From contig CAVOUI010000013.1 of the NCBI GenBank assembly GCA_963699525.1, positions 186,001-250,000 of the forward strand: DNA of 64,000 nt. Direction: 5' to 3'. The notes under the pieces were generated by a model. The model was given only the letters and a program-made list of their open reading frames with translations. It searched no databases and had not been told where the DNA came from. The stretch comes from SG8-41 sp963699525. GTDB lineage: Bacteria; Pseudomonadota; Gammaproteobacteria; Burkholderiales; SG8-41. Shown here piece after piece: positions 14,703 through 23,166 of this stretch (its first letter is position 1; each line of letters starts with the position of its first letter). Position numbers and translations under genes: made by a program.

Positions 14703-16157
14703 TCAGGGCTTCGCTGCCGCCGCGGCCACCACGGGTGATTTCCAGCGCGCCGCGGCGAGCTCGCCCTGCCGCGCATAGTCGAGCGCTTCGCCAAGCACCA
14801 TCGCCGCCTCCTGCGGTGCATGGAACCCCATCGAGTTCTCGGCCGCGATGAAGTCGAGGCGCCACTGCGCCCTGCGCTGCAGCTCGAGCGCCGCTTGCAG
14901 CTGTTCAGGTGTGGCGCCCGCTTTCTTCGCCGCGACGATCGCGTCGATCAGCGCGGTGATGGCCGCGCCACTGCGCTGCATCAGCTCGAAGTTGCGCTGC
15001 TGGATCGTTTCCACGCGAGCCTTGAGCTCCGCCTCCGGCACGCGATGGCAGGTCTGGCAAGCATTATTGATGTTGAGCAGCGGGCTGCGCACCCAGTGGT
15101 CGGAGATCTTGGTCGCGCCGTCGCGCAGGTAGGGCATGTGGCAGTCGGCGCATGCCACGCCGGAGCGCGCGTGCACGCCCTGGCTCCACAGCTCGAATTC
15201 CGGATGCTGTGCCTTGAGGATCGGCGCGCCGGTCTCTGCGTGCTTGTAGTCGAAGAACCGGGCGCCGTCGGCGAATTTTGTCTCGTTCCAGAACTTCTCC
15301 ACGTCGCCCGCGCGCAGGCCCTTGCCCCACGGGAAGGTGAGCTTCATCTGCGACGAGCAGTAGTACTCGACGTGGCATTGGCCGCAGACGTAGGAGCGCA
15401 TCTCGGTGCGCGACGCATCGGCGTTCGGGTCATAGGGCTTGGCCTTGCCTCCAGCCCGCCAGCGCTCGATGGACGGCAGGTGCGCGACCGGAGCGTCCGA
15501 CGCCGCGAGCGCGCGAATGCCCTCGATGAATCCCGGGCGCGTGACGCGCAGCGCCATGGTCTTCGGGTCGTGGCAGTCCACGCAGGCAACCGGGTGGGCA
15601 TGGCCGGAGTCGTGCAGCTTCTTGCTCAGTTCCTGGTACGAGTACTTGTAGCTCTCCGCGAGGCCCTTGGCCGCGTCTCCGTTGCCGAGCTCGCGGTAGA
15701 GCGGCATCACCGACGCGTGGCAGTGCAGGCACGATCCGGTCTGCGGCTTCGTCAGGCGCTTGGTCGCTTCCTGGTCGGCGAGCATGTAGGCGTGCCCGCG
15801 GCGGTCGCGATAGTCGATCGAGAACGCGTAGCCCAGGAACATGCGCTTCAGCCACGGGTCGCGCGCGATCTTTTCCTCCGGCACCGCCTCGCTCCCGCCG
15901 TGCCCGCCGAACTTCGTGCGCGTGGTCTGGGCCGTGAGCAGGTACGAATCGTACTGCTTGGGCCAGTTGATGCCCCACTGCTTCGGATCGGTGGTGTCCT
16001 CGGTGACCTCGACCAGGCGCACGTAGGGATTTCGCGCCTCGCTCTTGCGCTCGAAGATGTTGACCAGGAACGCGGTGACGAGCGCGGTGGCGACGGCCAC
16101 CACCACGATCGTGCCGATCAGGATCGCGCGTGAAGCGCCCCGCTGGGATGCCCTCAT
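14703..16157 (-). CDS. nrfA: cytochrome c nitrite reductase NrfA, all-CXXCH form
   Basis: Pentaheme enzyme reducing nitrite to ammonium in the periplasm. 484 aa from ATG 16157, which has AAGGAG six bases before it on its strand. Residues 11-33 are a membrane anchor or uncleaved signal. Five heme sites are visible: CLHCH (143-147), CVDCH (192-196), CGQCH (258-262), CADCH (336-340) and CQTCH (367-371). KAQHPEFELWSQG before heme 4 is a conserved NrfA segment. In E. coli-type NrfA the first, catalytic heme is bound by CXXCK; here it is CXXCH. It is encoded after nrfH in the same strand and is the last gene of the anaerobic block. Confidence 0.88.
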   Translation of the reverse strand: MRASQRGASRAILIGTIVVVAVATALVTAFLVNIFERKSEARNPYVRLVEVTEDTTDPKQWGINWPKQYDSYLLTAQTTRTKFGGHGGSEAVPEEKIARDPWLKRMFLGYAFSIDYRDRRGHAYMLADQEATKRLTKPQTGSCLHCHASVMPLYRELGNGDAAKGLAESYKYSYQELSKKLHDSGHAHPVACVDCHDPKTMALRVTRPGFIEGIRALAASDAPVAHLPSIERWRAGGKAKPYDPNADASRTEMRSYVCGQCHVEYYCSSQMKLTFPWGKGLRAGDVEKFWNETKFADGARFFDYKHAETGAPILKAQHPEFELWSQGVHARSGVACADCHMPYLRDGATKISDHWVRSPLLNINNACQTCHRVPEAELKARVETIQQRNFELMQRSGAAITALIDAIVAAKKAGATPEQLQAALELQRRAQWRLDFIAAENSMGFHAPQEAAMVLGEALDYARQGELAAARWKSPVVAAAAAKP

Positions 16158-16189
16158 GGTGCTTCTCCTTGCGGTTGGGTTCATTCGTA

Positions 16190-16705
16190 TCAGCGCCGGC
16201 CGAGGCCGGTGGTTGCGCCGTGCCCCACCGAGCGATGGCAATGGAGGCAGCGGAGCGCTTCAGAGTCGTTCGCGGCGCGGGCGACCTGCTCGTGCACGAG
16301 ATCGCCGTGGCAGTTTAGACAGTTCTCCAGCAGGATCCGGCTGCTCTTGGCCTTGATCATGATCGGCTCGTGGAAATTCTGGAAGGTGAACGCCACCGAG
16401 TGATGGTAGCCGTTCTCCGCCTTGGAGTAATACTTGCCGAAGAAGCCGTGCGGCAGATGGCAATCGACGCAGACGGCAACGTTGTGATGGCTCGCCTTCT
16501 GCCAGGAATCGTATTGAGGCTGCATGATATGGCAGTTCACGCACACCTTGGGATCGTCGCTCATGTACGAGAGCCCTTCGGCATACAGGAACGTGAAGCC
16601 CCCGATACCGGCGAGCAGGCCGAGCAGGACCGCAAGCGCGACCCACCCAGCCGCGCCCCGCTTTTCACCCGTTGGCGGCGTCCCCATTGCTGAAAAGAGT
16701 CGCAC
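16190..16705 (-). CDS. nrfH: tetraheme quinol dehydrogenase NrfH (NapC/NirT family)
   Basis: A 171-aa membrane-anchored cytochrome that takes electrons from quinol and passes them to NrfA. One N-terminal helix (GWVALAVLLGLLAGIGGFTFL) is followed by four heme sites: CVNCH, CVDCH, CLNCH and CLHCH. The segment MSDDPKVCVNCHIMQPQYDSW is typical of NrfH/NapC heme 1. The start may be ATG 16705 or ATG 16687. It lies 33 bases before nrfA and 28 bases after the SLC13-type transporter, so it is probably in the same operon. Confidence 0.9.
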   Translation of the reverse strand: MRLFSAMGTPPTGEKRGAAGWVALAVLLGLLAGIGGFTFLYAEGLSYMSDDPKVCVNCHIMQPQYDSWQKASHHNVAVCVDCHLPHGFFGKYYSKAENGYHHSVAFTFQNFHEPIMIKAKSSRILLENCLNCHGDLVHEQVARAANDSEALRCLHCHRSVGHGATTGLGRR

Positions 16706-16733
16706 GGCCAGCGCCGGGGGTCAACGCCGGCCG

Positions 16734-18263
16734 CTAATACACGTTTCCGAGCAGCGGCGTGATGACGAGCCAGGACAGCGCGACGATGACGAGTATGCCC
16801 GCGAGATTCAGCCACACGCCGGCCTTCATCATCTGCGGCATTCGCACCAGGCCGGTTCCGAACACGATCGCGTTCGGCGGCGTTCCCACCGGCATCATGT
16901 AGGCGCTGCTCGCGCCGAGCGTGCACGCGATGATCAGGACGTAGGGGTTCATCCCGAGCACCGGCGCCATGGCGCTCAGCACCGGCACCATGGTCGCGAC
17001 CTGCGCCGTATTGGAAGTGAGCTCCGACAGGAACACCGTCATGGCCGTGATCGCGAGCAGCAGGAGCAGCGGATGCAGGCCGGCGAAGCCACGGCTCGAG
17101 TTTCCGATGAACTCCGACACGCCGTTCGCTTCAATGGAGGCCGCGAGGGTGAGCCCGCCGCCGAACAGCATGAGCACGCCCCAGGGAAGTTTCACGGCGG
17201 TGTCCCAGTCCATGGCGCGCACGCCCTTGGCGCGATCGACCGGAATCAGGAACAGCGCCATGGCCGCCAGCATGGCAATGCCGGCGTCGGAGAGCCCGGC
17301 GAGCGGCTTCATGCCCGCGATCACGAGGGGTTTCAGCAGCGGGCTGAAGATCCAGAGCATGGCCGTGGCGGAAAAAACCGCGAGCACCGTCTTCTCGCCG
17401 CGGGTGAGGGGCCCGAGCTTGCGATACTCGTCCTCAAAATGCTTCCGGCCGCCCGCGATCTCGCCGATGTCGGCGCGAAACAGGACGCGGGTGACCATCA
17501 GCCAGGCGATCGGCAGGAAGACGAGCGTGAACGGCCCGCCCACGAGCAGCCAGTCGAAAAAGCTCACTTCCTTGTGGAACGTCTGCTGGATGTAGCGCAC
17601 CGCGATGCCATTGGGCGGCGAGCCGATGATGGTCGCGATCCCGCCGATCGACGCCGCGTAGGCGACGCAGAGCAGGAGACCGGTGGCGAAGTTGCGCTCG
17701 GGAATGCGGTCCTGCGGTATCCCGCCGGACTCCTTGAGGCCCTTGCCGGTGCGGCTGACCAATACGAGATCGATGACGCTCAAGGCAATCGGCACCATCA
17801 TGGCCGCGCACGCGGTATTCGAGACCCACATGCTGAGAAACGCGGTGACCGCCATGAAGCCGCCGACGATCGCGCCCGGGCGCGCGCCGACCAGGCGCAG
17901 GACGTAAAAAGCGATACGCCGGTCGAGCCCCCAGCGCTCGATGGCGAGCCCGATGATGAAGCCGCCCATGAAGAGGAAGATCACGTCCGCGGCATAGGGC
18001 TGCAGTACCTTGCCGAGGGGCGCGACGCCCAGCAGCGGAAAGGCCACGATGGGCAGCAGCGCCGTGACTTCGATATCCACCGCCTCGGTGAGCCACCACG
18101 TGGCCATCCAGACCATCATCCCGAGCGTGGTGCGCCCGGCCTGCGTGAACTCGACCCACTCGCCGGGACCGGTCGAGTAATGAGGCGGCAGCCAGTAATA
18201 GCAGAGAGCCGCCAGCACCGGGCCCGCGAACAGCCCGATGCGCTTGACCAGCGCCGCGTTCAT
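16734..18263 (-). CDS. SLC13/DASS family sodium-anion symporter
   Basis: A 509-aa inner-membrane transporter for dicarboxylates or sulfate. About 11-12 helices. The two SNT motifs that form the substrate and sodium sites are present, as WVSNTACAAMM (about residue 150) and ELTSNTAQVATMVPVL (about residue 420), and the second half carries MPVGTPPNAIVFGTG. Placement between fumarate reductase and nitrite reductase genes suggests uptake of fumarate, malate or succinate. Sulfate or thiosulfate cannot be excluded. The reading frame is intact, unlike the neighbouring paralogue. Confidence 0.86.
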   Translation of the reverse strand: MNAALVKRIGLFAGPVLAALCYYWLPPHYSTGPGEWVEFTQAGRTTLGMMVWMATWWLTEAVDIEVTALLPIVAFPLLGVAPLGKVLQPYAADVIFLFMGGFIIGLAIERWGLDRRIAFYVLRLVGARPGAIVGGFMAVTAFLSMWVSNTACAAMMVPIALSVIDLVLVSRTGKGLKESGGIPQDRIPERNFATGLLLCVAYAASIGGIATIIGSPPNGIAVRYIQQTFHKEVSFFDWLLVGGPFTLVFLPIAWLMVTRVLFRADIGEIAGGRKHFEDEYRKLGPLTRGEKTVLAVFSATAMLWIFSPLLKPLVIAGMKPLAGLSDAGIAMLAAMALFLIPVDRAKGVRAMDWDTAVKLPWGVLMLFGGGLTLAASIEANGVSEFIGNSSRGFAGLHPLLLLLAITAMTVFLSELTSNTAQVATMVPVLSAMAPVLGMNPYVLIIACTLGASSAYMMPVGTPPNAIVFGTGLVRMPQMMKAGVWLNLAGILVIVALSWLVITPLLGNVY

Positions 18264-18274
18264 TCAGACAACGC

Positions 18275-19729
18275 TCACCGTATAAGAAGCATCCAGGGCA
18301 CGCCGATCAGCATGAACGCAGCGAAGAAGATCACCCCGAATATCGCTCCCAGGCGCCAGTAGTCCGCCGCCGGCAGGTACCCGCTGCCGTAGTACACCGG
18401 GCTCGGGCCGGTCGCGTACGGGGTGAGGACGCCCATGATGCCGAGCTGCAGGCACAGGCCGAGGGCGAGCGTCGTCATATTGACACCCGGAATCGTGGAG
18501 GCGACCGCGAGCAGCACCGGAATCATCGCGGTGACGTGCGCGGTGACGCTCGCAAACAGGTAGTGACCGAAGAAGTTGATCAGCAGCAGCGCGGCGACCG
18601 CCACCGTGGGCGAGACCCCGCTCAGTTGCCCCGCGACGCTGTCCGCGAACCACTTCACGAATCCGACCCGGGTCAGCCCGTCCGCGAGCGCGACCAGCGT
18701 CGCAAACCACGCGAGCGTGTTCCACGCCGCCTTGTTGGCGATGAGGTCGTCCCAGGTGACGACCTTGAGCAGCAGCATCAATGAGATCACGACGAATGGC
18801 GGCGGTGGTGGCCTCCATGATCTTTCCGCCAAAAATCCACAGCAGCAGCGCGATCACGACGAGAATTCCCAGCGTGATCTCGCGCTGGGTGATCGGCCCC
18901 ATCTTTTCGAGCTCCTTCGCCGCCCAGGCCGGGACCTCCGCCCCTTCTTTCACCTGCGGCGGATAGATCCAGTAGACGAGCAGCGGGCACCAGCACCAGC
19001 AACAGAATCCCGACGGGCGCGAAGGCCATGAACCACTGGACCCACGCGAACTCGATCTTCGCGGTCTTCTTCACCAGCTCGACGGCGAGCAGGTTGGGCG
19101 CGAGTGCGGTGAGGAACATCGAGCTCGTCACGCAGGTTGCCGCAAGCGCGACCCACATGAGGTAGGAGCCCATGCGCCGCATGGACGGGTCGTTCGGCTT
19201 GGACTCGTAGAGCGCCGGCAGGTTGCGGATCACGGGGTAGATCGTGCCTCCGCTGCGAGCCGTGTTGGACGGCGTGAAGGGCGCGAGGAGCAAGTCCACG
19301 ATCGTCACGGCGTAGCCCAGCGTGAGCGTCTTGCGGCCCATCGCCCTGACGAGCAGCAGCGCGATGCGGCGTCCCAGTCCGGTCTTCTCGTAACCGAGCG
19401 CGAACATGAACGCGCCGAAGATCAACCACACCGTGCTGTTGGAGAATCCGGAGAGCCCCCAACTGAGAAGACGCCCGGGTCGAGCTGAAGCCGGCCTTGG
19501 CGAGCTGTTCCGGGCTGAAGAAGACGTACGGGACAGCACCATCACCAGCGCGACGCCGATGCAGCCCGATCGCGCCCCCCGGCAGCGGCTCGAACATCAG
19601 GCCGACGATGACGCCGACGAAAATGGCGAAGTAATACCAGGCGAACTGCGGGAGTCCTGCCGGCGCCGGAATGAGGGCGATGATGATGGCGACTACGACC
19701 GGTGCAAGGGCTTTCCACGGAATGTTCAT
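18275..19729 (-). CDS. DASS family anion exchanger, CitT/TtdT-like (several frameshifts)
   Basis: A second, distinct DASS transporter of the CitT/TtdT branch (citrate, tartrate or fumarate in exchange for succinate). The start is MNIPWKALAPVVVAIIIALI. Later pieces in other frames are SGFSNSTVWLIFGAFMFALG, APFTPSNTARSGGTIYPVI, VKEGAEVPAWAAKELEKMG and TYPICAL end VYYGSGYLPAADYWRLG. Extra single bases at about 19561, 18985 and 18805, and at least one change near 19480-19535, break the gene. The corrected length is about 480 residues. All pieces are well conserved, so consensus error is more likely than decay. In the block it would import fumarate and export succinate made by FrdABCD. Confidence 0.78.
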
Positions 19730-19768
19730 GTGTTTCTCCCCCTAGATGTTTGAGCGACTCAATCCATC

Positions 19769-20124
19769 AGAAGCCGACGACAAGCAGCAGGTAGGCCGCG
19801 ATCAAGCGTGCCGAGCAGCGCGCTCCCGTAGGCCGCGACCATGGCCCCGGTTCCGGCGTGCACCCCGATGTCGTGCAGGCCGTGGTAGATGCGGTGCACC
19901 GCGTGGAACAGGAAGAGCGAGATCACCGCGAGCAGCAGGAGCTTGCCGACCCCGTGCTGCGCGAAACCGAGGACGCGGGGATACGCGAGGGCGTCCGGAG
20001 GCATCCACACACCGATCGGCGCGATGATGCCGGTGATGAAGATCAGTATCGGCGCGACGAGCGCGGAGAGCACGCCGCCCGCCCCGAACAGCGACCAGAA
20101 GATGGGTTCGTTGGAGCGTTTCAT
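19769..20124 (-). CDS. frdD: fumarate reductase membrane subunit FrdD (frameshift near end)
   Basis: About 118 residues with three membrane helices, one of the two membrane anchors of quinol:fumarate reductase. KRSNEPIFWSLFGAGGVLSA closely follows E. coli FrdD (KRSDEPVFWGLFGAGG), and YPRVLGFAQHGVGKLLLL and HRIYHGLHDIGVH also match. One extra base near 19806 moves the last residues out of frame. With it removed the protein ends AYLLLVVGF at a TGA (19769-19771). It starts two bases after the frdC stop. Confidence 0.88.
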
Positions 20125-20125
20125 G

Positions 20126-20518
20126 TCACATCCACCGCACGATGACGTAGATCAGAATGGAAGCGCCGATCGTCCCAAGCAAGCCGCCTGCCGTGATCGC
20201 GCACTCGGGCAGAGGCCGGCCGCCGATGCGGAGATCGGGCGCGGTCTTGGGCGCCACTTTCCACCAGGTGTAGGCGTGGTAGCCCACGGTCAAAAGCGCG
20301 AGCCAGTGAAACAGGATCGAGAACGGGCTCGTGAGCGCGCCGAGCCACGCCTCCCAGGCGGCCGCGCCCTGCGTGAGACGCCACAGGCCCACCAGCAGGA
20401 TGACCGCGTAGATCGCGAGGAACACGCTGCTCCCCTCCCGGATCATGTAGCGCACGAAATAGGGGTTCCTGCGCCACCACCCCTGCATGGGGCGGACGTA
20501 GGTCTTGACCTGGGCCAT
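20126..20518 (-). CDS. frdC: fumarate reductase membrane subunit FrdC
   Basis: 130 aa with three membrane helices. VKTYVRPMQGWWRRNPYFVRYMIREGSS is the usual FrdC N-terminus (first 20 residues: MAQVKTYVRPMQGWWRRNPY). The later HWLALLTVGYHAYTWWKVAPK carries conserved His and Lys residues near the quinol site. ATG 20518 overlaps the frdB stop in a TGATG arrangement, so translation is probably coupled. FrdC and FrdD together hold the FrdAB head on the cytoplasmic face and oxidise menaquinol or another low-potential quinol. Confidence 0.92.
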   Translation of the reverse strand: MAQVKTYVRPMQGWWRRNPYFVRYMIREGSSVFLAIYAVILLVGLWRLTQGAAAWEAWLGALTSPFSILFHWLALLTVGYHAYTWWKVAPKTAPDLRIGGRPLPECAITAGGLLGTIGASILIYVIVRWM

Positions 20519-21277
20519 CAGGCGCCTCCCTTCGGCATCAGGAATTTCAGCACGCCGAAATAATCCATCGTGCTGTTGACCTTGTTCTGATTGATGGCGT
20601 GCGCGGGGTCCACGTGCTTCGGGCACACCTCGGAGCAGTAGCCGACCAGCGTGCAGCCCCACACCCCTTCTTCGGCGTTGAGGAGCTCCGCTCTTTCATC
20701 CCAGCCGCGGTCGCGCGAATCGGCGTTGTAGCGGTGCAGCAGCGCGAGCGCCGCCGGACCCGTGAACTCCGGCTTGAGCCCGAACTGCGGGCACGCGGCG
20801 TAGCAGAGCAGGCAGTTGATGCACTGCGAATACTGGTAATACTTGTGGAACTGCTGGGGCGTCTGGACGTAGGTGCCCGCCGACAGCGGTTTCTTCTCCT
20901 TCGGCACCACGTACGGCTTGACCGACGGGAGCTTCTTGTTGAAGAAGTCGGATCTGGTCGATCGCGAGATCGCGCAGGATCGGGAAGTGATTGAGCGGCT
21001 CGATCCGGACCTTGCCGGGATAGTAATCGCGCAGGAACGTGTGGCAGGAAAGCTCGGGCTTGCCGTTCACCATCTTGCCGCAGCTGCCGCAGATCGCCAT
21101 GCGGCACGACCAGCGGAAGGTGAGGCTGCCGTCGAGATGGTCCTTGATGTACTGCAGGCCCTGCAGCACCGAAGTATCGTGGGCGAACGGCACCTTGAAC
21201 GTCTGAAAATGCGGCTCGGCGTCCTTCTCCGGGTTGTAGCGCAGCACCTCGATCTCGATTGTCCGGGTATCGGCCAT
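20518..21277 (-). CDS. frdB: fumarate reductase iron-sulfur subunit FrdB (one frameshift)
   Basis: It carries electrons from quinol to FrdA through 2Fe-2S, 4Fe-4S and 3Fe-4S clusters. The N-terminal half has RWSCRMAICGSCGKMVNGKP with a further Cys in ELSCHTFL (2Fe-2S). The C-terminal half has QCINCLLCYAACP and GYCSEVCPKHVDPAHAINQ (the other clusters). An extra base at about 20957 separates the halves (LAIDQ to SDFFNKKLPSVKPYV). The corrected length is about 252 residues. QC-IN-C-LL-C in cluster 2 and the sequence as a whole indicate FrdB rather than SdhB. Confidence 0.9.
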
Positions 21278-21286
21278 GCGCGGTCC

Positions 21287-23056
21287 TCAGGTCATTACGG
21301 CTTTCTTGCCTTCGCCGCCGTAGACCCGCGTCTTGGGCGGGGACTTGGTGATGGTCACCGGAGCGTATTCGAGCCGGGGCGGTCCGTCGCCGGTGCGATA
21401 AGCAAGCGTGTGCTTCAGATAATTTGCATCATCGCGCTCCTTGAACTCGTCGAGGCGCGTGTGCGCGCCGCGCGATTCCTTGCGATTGAGCGCGGATTGC
21501 GCGAGCACCTCGGCGATCTCGAGCGTGAAGCCGAGCTCGATCGCCGTCAGCCACTCCGTGTTGAACACCCGGTTGCGGTCATCGAGCTTCAGGCCGCGCC
21601 GGTAGCGGTCGCGCAGCTGCGCGAGCTTCGCGCAGGCAGTCTGCATGCTATCTGCCTTCCGGAAGATGCCGACGCCGGTCTCCATGGCCTCGTGCATTTC
21701 GTCCCGGATCGTCGCGACGCGCTCGCCTTTGTCCTTGCCGAGCAGGCCAAGCAGCTGCTTCTCCACGGCCTCCGCTTGCCGGCGCAGCGCTTCGGACTTC
21801 GCCGCGGACGCCGCTTTCGCATACTGCGCCGCGCGCTCTCCGGCCACTTTTCCGAACACCACGATTTCCGCGAGCGAGTTGGAGCCCAGGCGGTTCGCGC
21901 CGTGGATGCCCACGCTCGAGCATTCGCCCGCCGTGTAGAGTCCCTTCAGCGGCGTCTCGGTGTGACCGTTGCAGAGGATGCCGCCCATCGTGTAGTGCAC
22001 GGCGGGGCGTACCGGTATCGGTGCGACGACGGGATCGACTCCCGCAAAGGTCTTCGCGACCTCGGTGATGAGCGGCAACCGCTCGTGTATCGTGGCAGCG
22101 CCCAGGTGACGCAGGTCGAGCCAGACGGCGCTGCCGAGCGGGGTGTCGACCGTGCGGCCTTTCTGCTCTTCGTGCCAGAACGCCTGCGACAGGCGGTCGC
22201 GCGGGCCGAGCTCCATCGCTTTCGGGCGCGGCCACGGGTCGGGCGGCCCGAGGCCATAGTCCTGCAGGTAGCGATAGCCGTCCTTGTTGGTGAGAATGGC
22301 GCCTTCACCGCGGCAGCCCTCGGTGATCAGGATGCCGGTGCCGGGCAATGCCGTGGGATGCCACTGCATGAACTCCATGTCGCGCAGAGGCACGCCGTGG
22401 CGGTATGCGATGCCCATGCCATCGCCGGTGACGATGCCGGCGTTGGTGTTCTGGCCATAGACGCGCCCGGCGCCGCCGGTGCAGATGATCACGGCCTTGC
22501 ACTCGAAGAGATAGAACTCGCCGCTCGCGATGTCGATCGCGATCGCGCCCTGCACCCGCCCGTCCTCCACGATGAGATCGGCGCAGAAGAACTCATCGTA
22601 GCGCTTGATGGAGGGGTACTTGAGCGACGTCTGGAACAGGGTGTGCAGCATGTGAAAGCCGCTCTTGTCGGCGGCGAACCAGGTGCGCTGCACCTTCATG
22701 CCGCCGAAGAAGCGCACGTTGATGTGCCCGTCGTCCTTGCGGCTCCACGGGCAGCCCCAGTGCTCGAGCTGGGTCATTTCCTCCGTGCAGTGGGCGACGA
22801 AGTACTCGACGACGTCCTGGTCGCACAGCCAGTCGCCGCCGCTGACGGTGTCGTCGAAGTGATTGTCGAGGCTGTCGTCGGTGCGGATGACTCCGGCCGA
22901 CCCCCCTTCGGCGGCCACCGTGTGGCTGCGCATGGGGACCACTTTCGAGACGAGAGCGACGCGAAGCCGCGGATCGCTTTCCGCGACCGCGATCGCGGCG
23001 CGCAGTCCCGCGCCGCCGCCGCCCACCACCAGGACGTCCGTCTGTACCGTTTGCAT
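21287..23056 (-). CDS. frdA: fumarate reductase flavoprotein subunit FrdA
   Basis: A 589-aa catalytic subunit reducing fumarate to succinate. Residues 7-20 (DVLVVGGGGAGLRA) are the FAD-binding dinucleotide fold. H45 in MRSHTVAAEGGSAG is the covalent FAD attachment site. HPTALPGTGILITEGCRGEG and the catalytic region RPAVHYTMGGI follow, then TAGECSSVGIHGANRLGSNS. The family includes succinate dehydrogenases, but the FrdC and FrdD partners identify fumarate reductase. An FNR-type box and a GATAAT -10 lie upstream (23104-23144). The gene precedes frdB by nine bases. Confidence 0.93.
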   Translation of the reverse strand: MQTVQTDVLVVGGGGAGLRAAIAVAESDPRLRVALVSKVVPMRSHTVAAEGGSAGVIRTDDSLDNHFDDTVSGGDWLCDQDVVEYFVAHCTEEMTQLEHWGCPWSRKDDGHINVRFFGGMKVQRTWFAADKSGFHMLHTLFQTSLKYPSIKRYDEFFCADLIVEDGRVQGAIAIDIASGEFYLFECKAVIICTGGAGRVYGQNTNAGIVTGDGMGIAYRHGVPLRDMEFMQWHPTALPGTGILITEGCRGEGAILTNKDGYRYLQDYGLGPPDPWPRPKAMELGPRDRLSQAFWHEEQKGRTVDTPLGSAVWLDLRHLGAATIHERLPLITEVAKTFAGVDPVVAPIPVRPAVHYTMGGILCNGHTETPLKGLYTAGECSSVGIHGANRLGSNSLAEIVVFGKVAGERAAQYAKAASAAKSEALRRQAEAVEKQLLGLLGKDKGERVATIRDEMHEAMETGVGIFRKADSMQTACAKLAQLRDRYRRGLKLDDRNRVFNTEWLTAIELGFTLEIAEVLAQSALNRKESRGAHTRLDEFKERDDANYLKHTLAYRTGDGPPRLEYAPVTITKSPPKTRVYGGEGKKAVMT

Positions 23057-23103
23057 TCCCGCCCTTCAGCCGTGTCGGCGCTCGATCAAAGGATGCTGGA
23101 GGA

Positions 23104-23144
23104 ATTATCCGCGTCAGATTGCCTGCCGGCTTGATCCAGGTCAA
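23104..23144 (-). promoter_or_regulatory. FNR-type box and -10 element before frdA
   Basis: TTGAT-CCAG-GTCAA at 23131-23144 differs from the FNR consensus TTGAT-N4-ATCAA at one position. On the minus strand GATAAT (reverse complement of 23104-23109) is a good -10. The box centre (23137.5) lies about 40-41 bp before the start site expected seven bases after that -10, which is the class II activator position. It falls in the 110-base gap between fumA and frdA. Confidence 0.65.
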
Positions 23145-23166
23145 CCGTCCAGATAGTGGCCCTCGC

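Noticed and set aside
14703..16157. The pentaheme protein as an octaheme hydroxylamine or tetrathionate reductase.
   Set aside because: It has exactly five heme sites, the KAQHPE segment of NrfA and an NrfH partner.
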